DNA from: Chloromonas sp. AAM2
Lineage: Eukaryota > Chlorophyta > Chlorophyceae > Chlamydomonadales > Chlamydomonadaceae
Reading direction: 5' to 3'
Assembly (NCBI GenBank): GCA_004335635.1
Contig: QAXH01005319.1
Location: 5,268 to 69,267, forward strand
DNA: 64,000 nucleotides
In this document: positions 58,966-64,000 of the stretch, piece after piece
How positions within the stretch are numbered: position 1 is the first letter of the stretch
How the letters are laid out: each line of letters begins with the position of its first letter
Program-made: the position numbers and the translations under genes
The notes under the pieces: generated by a model
What the model was told of the DNA's origin: nothing
Databases searched by the model: none
The model's input: the letters and a program-made list of their open reading frames with translations, nothing else

Positions 58966-60486
58966 TTTAGCCTTACTAATGCAACAGGACATTTACATCG
59001 TCATCAGCCTCACTGCTTTAATGGCTTCCCGAGATTACATCACAGAGCAGAGCAGCACTGAACGCCAGGTCTGTGAGCAAAGACTCGTTATTTGATATTA
59101 ACGGCGTCATTAGGTCACGTGCTTCACGAACCAGATGAACTTATTGCATGGGACAGCAAACGGTTGTTCGGCGCTTGCGGCTGCCATCGAGCCAGCACAA
59201 CAAACTGTGCCGGCCAGACGTCAACCCTGCACAACAGGGTGACGTGTGTTGTTTCCCCTGATATCAAGCGCAGTGCTGAAGGTTCTATGCTGGATGCCAT
59301 GACAGTCGGATCCACACAGTGAAGTTTCCAAGAACAGTGCGGGATGCAATGGCAGGCAGACTTGATTGACTGCAGATCAGTGAAGTATGTGCATCGCGAA
59401 CCACAAACTGCAGCATGAAACTAGACCACAACGGTGGCAGTTGCGCGTTGCCAGTGAGTATGCAAGTCATGTTTAGTAATTATGCTGAATAGGGCTGCTG
59501 AGCGTTCCCAGGAAAGGGGCGTTTGGTGGGTAGGCGCAACTTGTGATCGCGAGCGTTGTGCAGGTCCTTGTTGGATCTTTGCCAAGTGTATCAAAGTGCG
59601 CACTGTAACTCTTGCTTGACAACATGATAACGACATTCGGTGATAACAACGACAAAGCCATTGACAGCATTGAGATTGACATGTCGCTGATGCATCGCCA
59701 GGAGGTCTGGGGCCGCGGATTGTCTGAAAGCTCCGACAACAGACGATATGGATTGCACGCAGGCAGATCCCAACACTTGGAAAGAAAAGGAGGAAAGAAA
59801 GGACGTGTCATGCCCAAGACGTATCCTGTCAGTGGTTATACACAGGCTGCGGATGCCACCAAGCTACCATGCTCTCTGAGTTGAGCTTCGCCTGTCACAC
59901 GTCCCATACCGTGTCGTCTGACAGCACCCACGTTGTAAAGCGCTGATTTTGTCTTGTGAGCAGTGATTATTATTGTCTCATCACTGTCGTTATGTCCTAT
60001 CATGTCAGACAAAAGCCGTGGCTGTCATTGCACCTGGCCATCGTCCTGTTTGACGCTCGCCTCATATTGCCTGCAATGAGAAACACAGAAAAATGACGGG
60101 CAAGTCTGACATCATGGCTATGCACTGTCTGTGTACGTCATGTCTGCCATCCTTATGACTTCACATGTGAACTTGACACACAACATGCACCTTGCCCCAG
60201 GCAGTCCTAAGGTATGCCCTGCATTTCCTCCGCCTGAATCAATCTTCTGTGTGTTATCTGTTGTGCCTTCTTTTGCGTTATCCGCACCTGTAAGCAACTG
60301 CGATCTCCCTGTGTACCCAGCCCAGACCCTGACCTGTCAATCAGTTTGTGAACGGTTGTGCGATACTCTCTGCCACATCCGCAAGCTACTGCGATTTGCA
60401 CAGCTTTCCTGTCCCTTATCTACCAATCAGCCCTGGAGTCAACACGTGCAGTAACGATTTACCGTTTGCATTACTTGTTGTGTCTT
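58966..60486. other. Convergent intergenic region
   Basis: Lies between two converging genes. A TGTAA at 59934-59938 is far (969 bp) for the upstream gene. No supported ORF, RNA or strong repeat was seen; short open frames are scattered on both strands. Confidence 0.5.
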
Positions 60487-62688
60487 CTACCTGCGGTATT
60501 CCTCCATATCCGCCAGTAGTTGAGGCACCACAGCTTCAGGCTCAAAGCCTAGCAGCGAGGCGGCCAAAGCAGCGGCCTCGGGGAAGAGCTGGCCCATGAG
60601 GTAGAAGGCGCGCCGCCGCTCGTCGATAGTGAACGAACCCTGCAATTGACACGGTGAAAGTGAAGGCAAGGTGAGCAGTGCCAGCACACACAGGACATTG
60701 GTGAGATATTGATTTCATTTGAAATGACGTTAGAACGACCCTCCCATAGTGATCGAACTCTGTGACAAGTACTCTGTGTCCTCGGACAAGGAAGGTTGGG
60801 GATTAGAACGGAATTGGTGGGGTTGCAAGGTGAGGGGTGCAAGGTGGTGAAGGGGACACAGGATGATTACACATACGTATGTTAAGCAAACTGAGCATAG
60901 CGCACATGAACCACCTTTGTTACTTTTGTTTGAACACGAACCGAAAGAAAAGTGAAGCACGCGTTCTGGTGATGTGCAGCAGCAAGCATGGGCATGATGT
61001 GTGGTTGGTCATGAGCAACATTCCTACTCAAATGGATTGCGTCACATGCGCGTGCATAATCTGATCACGAGGTGATGCTCAACTGTTTGGGGAAGGGGCA
61101 AGCCCTCCTAAAAATAGATTCAGGGGCCGATGTGCACGATTGACACGGGTCGCTCTAGTAAAAGGCGAGGGCGACAGTCGTGAGAACTGTCATTCGTGCA
61201 GCCCATGTTTGGCTGCAGAATGCATGAGGCTTTGTATACCATACCCTCCCAGGCGATGAGTGTGGCGCGATGGTGGGTTTGAGGTTTTGTGAGAACTGCC
61301 GTTCCGTGCAGGCTGCTCATCTCTGATGGCTCTATACAATATGATGACTGACTGAAGGTTCCCTTTCTCGTCCAAGTGAGCAGCAGTAATACCTTTCTGT
61401 TGTCCTTTTCTGCCCGCACTCTATGCCTGCACCCCAGACCACCAGTACCGACAACAGTACTCCAGTGACATGCTGAGAAGCTCGCACCTGTGCTCTTACC
61501 GAGGTCGTACAAGTTGTACAGATCTGGTAACCGCTAGTCCATGCGTCAAGCAAGGCGACCAGGAAGGGTAGCTAGGTATTGACGCACAGGGCGAGCAACC
61601 ACACTCACCATTAAAGACTCCGCAATGAGCGCCACCTCTTTGCTCTTGCCGTTCAGAACAGGCAACTTTTCCAGCAGGCTCGTGAGCCTGATTAGACTCA
61701 TGACGGCAGTGGTTTCGCCTGTCCTGATCCGAGCCGACCCGTTGTCCTCGGGTATGGAGGAGTCCTCCTTGATACCTGCTAAAGCCTGGGCACACATGCA
61801 ACGCAGCGACGGAGTAATGTCATCATCATCACACGGCCTTCTGCGGTTTTGCAGCTTGCGATGCTGCAGACCAACAGCGCACATTCCCATAGCAACGCAT
61901 GCCAGGAAGCACCAAGGGCAGGACATGTCTGCCTGAAGGCACTTTCGAGGCCCTGCTGATCTGATGTTCATGTTTGTCGTTTGCCAATCCAATTTGCCTT
62001 TTTGTATCCGGCCTGGTATGGCGCTAGTCTGCCTGGAGGCACTGTCAAGGCCCGACTGACACTATTCTGTTGGTTGTCGTCCCACGCCAACCAACCCAGA
62101 TCAACAGACGTGTACAACAGCCACACAGGCTCAGCCCAACCGAAACACCTGATCACACGCCCTCCCTTACCTCCAGCAATCGAGCGCGGGCAGCCGCTGC
62201 CACCGCTGTGGTGACTGCTGTGACCGCCTTGTCCGTGGGCAAGTCGATGTCGAGGGAAAGCGCGGAGAGGAAGCGAGTGGGAGGCGCGTCGCCTGCATGA
62301 GCACCGCACCCATGGTCAGCATTACATGGCCTATTTGCAACAGAGCTAAGTTGTGTTTGATTGTTGGTCTTCAGTCCGGGTAGGCTCTGCGGGAGCAAGC
62401 ACCTGACCGCTGGTTGTTGAATGTGGACGCTCTGGATCAGTCTTTCAAGTAACAGCAACTGTCTATTCTGTTACCACGGTCACATGTCACCTTACCACTG
62501 GCCATCGATTCGGATTTTGTTGGGTTCGCTTGCCAAGCAATGCCGTTTTCCCCCTCCAATGCCCGCTCACCTATGTACATAGTTCCCTCGCTAGGGTCCA
62601 TGGCCACCCCCACTGCCGCATCCACAGCGGTGCGGAACAACGCGTCCCTCGCCCCCACGGTACGCGGACGGGCCACCGCACAACCCTC
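60487..62688 (-). CDS. Unrecognised protein, 5' end not determined (4 exons found)
   Basis: Exons (high to low): about 62688-62571, 62292-62171, 61785-61609, 60639-60487. All junctions are GT-AG and in phase, giving 189 residues to a TAG at 60487. The protein is helix-rich: DALFRTAVDAAVGVAMDP, TDKAVTAVTTAVAAAARARLLE, SLIRLTSLLEKLPVLNGK, and a C-terminus with RRRAFYLMGQLFPEAAALAA. The Ala/Leu pattern suggests a helical bundle, perhaps a soluble plastid or regulatory protein. No motif identifies a family. The first exon stays open upstream to about 62754 but lacks a convincing ATG except MDPSEGTM inside it, so further 5' exons may lie among the repeats to the right. The last exon could instead splice at CGCAG|GTAG. 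Confidence 0.6.
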
Positions 62689-62897
62689 CTGCGCACGTGT
62701 AACAGCGCGTGTGCAAACACTACATGAGGTCCCGGCTGGGGCCAGAGACGACACGTAGCTGGTGGTGCAGGACGGTCACAGATATAGCTTGTGGCTCCCT
62801 GCAGCCCTGCCCTGGCCTGAACAAGCTTCTCCTCTTCTTTTGCACTGGTCTGTGCTTGGGCAGGCAGGTGAAATCACCCCGTCCATATCAAAGCAAA

Positions 62898-62982
62898 CCA
62901 GGGTAACAGCCCCCGTATGGGGCCCGTAAAATGTAGGATTCGAAAATCCAGCTTACAGGGGACTCTATGGGGAAGCCGTAAA
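62898..62982 (-). repeat. Dispersed repeat, copy 2 (inverted relative to copy 1)
   Basis: Reverse complement of 25123-25203 with few differences (shared core gtaagctggattttcga / its complement). It marks the left side of the transposon-like region that runs to the right edge. Confidence 0.8.
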
Positions 62983-63279
62983 ACGACGGGGCCCGAAGGG
63001 CCTCAATTGGGGCGGTTTAAGTCATTTGGGCCAACTTGCCGAAGCTGATACATGGCCATGGCAAACTTTGGGGCGGTTTTAGGTCAGTTGGGCCAACTTG
63101 CGGGCAGGTTTACGGGGCGCCCGTGAATTGAGACCCTTGCCCAGACCCACATTCCCGGCAGTCCAGCATTCCACTATGGCACGAAAGAAGCGCACCAAGT
63201 CTGGAGTTGAGCAGCGTCTACCCGAGGTCAATGTCATGTTGGGGTTACGGAGATTGCTAATCATGAGAGTAGGGTTGTA

Positions 63280-63696
63280 GTGAGGGAGGCTGAAAAGCTT
63301 TGGGAGACGGATGGCAGTGGTCCAGGGCATGGGACACTGCTGATCCAGCTACGTCCCAGGTCCAAAGCACTGCATGAGGCCGTGGCCAAGTTCCACACCT
63401 CAGAGGTGTTGCTAGGGGATCAGGGGGCGGAGGAGGAACAGATAAGAGAGGCATTTGACCTGGGCGAGGCCCCGACTGAGCCGGTTGCGGATGAGCCGGG
63501 TGTAGATGAGCAAGCGTTTGAGGAGTTGGAGAGTGACGAGTTGGAGAGTGACGAGTTGGAGAGTGACGAGTTGGAGAGTGACGAGTTGGAGAGTGACGAG
63601 GATGAGGATAATGAGGTGGTGGAGTGCGAGGTGGATGGCATGGATGTGGATGCACGCGAGGATGAGGATGATGAGTTGATGAGGATGATGAGTTGA
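63280..63696 (+). pseudogene. Acidic-tailed ORF within the transposon-like region
   Basis: Open for 139 codons from a GTG; no ATG starts it in frame. Contains SKALHEAVAKFHTSEVLLGD and then five perfect ELESD repeats and a Glu/Asp-rich end. A basic N-terminal piece (about 63177-63278) lies in another frame, so an intron or frameshift separates them. Probably a decayed transposon-encoded or host-derived protein; function unknown. Confidence 0.35.
63526..63600 (+). repeat. 15-bp tandem repeat, five perfect units
   Basis: ttggagagtgacgag repeated five times without change, coding (L)ESDE units. Perfect identity shows recent expansion. Confidence 0.95.
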
Positions 63697-64000
63697 TGAG
63701 AGAGGCTGCAGAATGGGAGGAACGTAGGCAACGGCCACTTTACAGTCAAACTGACCCCTTAAACCGTTTTTTGTGAAGTTATGCCCCCTGTAACGCCAGA
63801 ATCCAGTTGTTTTTAACGGGATCCCGTAATCTGAAGGCCTAGACGGTCACCAGTTTACCGGGGCCCAAAAGTGCAGCCCGTAACGTGGAAAATCAGTTTC
63901 CCGGGTCCCCCCCAAAACAATATTCCTTCAGTATAACCCTGAAGCAAACATTCCTTGCTTCTTCCAAAAATTACAGATACCAACCCTCAAGCACTAAAGC

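Larger units (their letters stand above)
62983..64000. mobile_element. Transposon-like region, incomplete
   Basis: Features: the dispersed repeat at its left edge, two direct copies of ttgggccaacttgc (near 63029 and 63091), GC-rich blocks rich in ccgtaa/ttacgg, and a plus-strand coding relic. The relic starts MARKKRTKSGVEQRLPE near 63177, breaks frame around 63240, and continues as REAEKLWETDGSG (63280-63696), ending in an acidic tail. No transposase domain was identified and the element continues past the window. Confidence 0.45.

Noticed and set aside
1..64000. tRNA or rRNA genes
   Set aside because: No cloverleaf with the B-box pattern and no rRNA-like block was noticed on reading; a tRNAscan or Infernal run would be decisive.

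Overview
The window is nuclear DNA of a green alga. The chlorophyte calls are an LHCII chlorophyll a/b protein, a Tic20 plastid import subunit, several plastid-transit-like N-termini, a ciliary kinesin-9 (KIF6 type), dense short GT-AG introns, and TGTAA poly(A) signals behind several stop codons. A flagellated chlorophycean (volvocalean-like) alga fits best, but the species cannot be named from sequence alone. Genes were rebuilt by hand by joining exons whose splice phases agree, so each model lists its exons; they are predictions, not transcript-supported.

Layout from left to right: a KIF6-type kinesin (-, 44-7424, C-terminus off the left edge) is divergent from an EF-hand protein (+, 7792-11871). 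A gene-poor stretch follows (11872-16802). A 1,234-residue Gln/Ala-rich orphan protein lies on - (16803-21371), then a PfkB-family sugar kinase with a long hydrophobic tail on + (21980-27639, with a 4-N assembly gap in an intron). Another poor stretch carries a perfect 28-bp inverted repeat. LHCII follows (+, 30446-32229), then an X-family DNA polymerase with a BRCT domain and a large Gly-rich insert (+, 33149-39939), and Tic20 (+, 41402-42619). After a repeat- and MITE-bearing gap comes a rhomboid-like membrane protein lacking recognisable catalytic residues (-, 47139-50958). It is divergent from a GNAT acetyltransferase with two GC-AG introns (+, 51110-54601). Next is a CBM25/53-like starch-binding domain fused to a sucrose-phosphatase-type HAD phosphatase (+, 54908-58965). 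An unrecognised gene lies on - (60487-62688), and the right end holds transposon-like sequence (about 62898-64000).

The products fall into cilium function (kinesin-9, perhaps the EF-hand protein), plastid biogenesis and photosynthesis (LHCII, Tic20, GNAT, rhomboid-like), carbohydrate metabolism (PfkB, CBM-HAD) and DNA repair (Pol X). There is no operon-like logic, as expected for a nuclear genome.

The most unusual signals are (i) three genes whose introns carry decayed tandem copies of the downstream 3' splice site plus the start of the next exon, (ii) the CBM-HAD fusion, (iii) two adjacent GC-AG introns in one gene, and (iv) a MITE family with long terminal inverted repeats. No multi-gene novel system was found.
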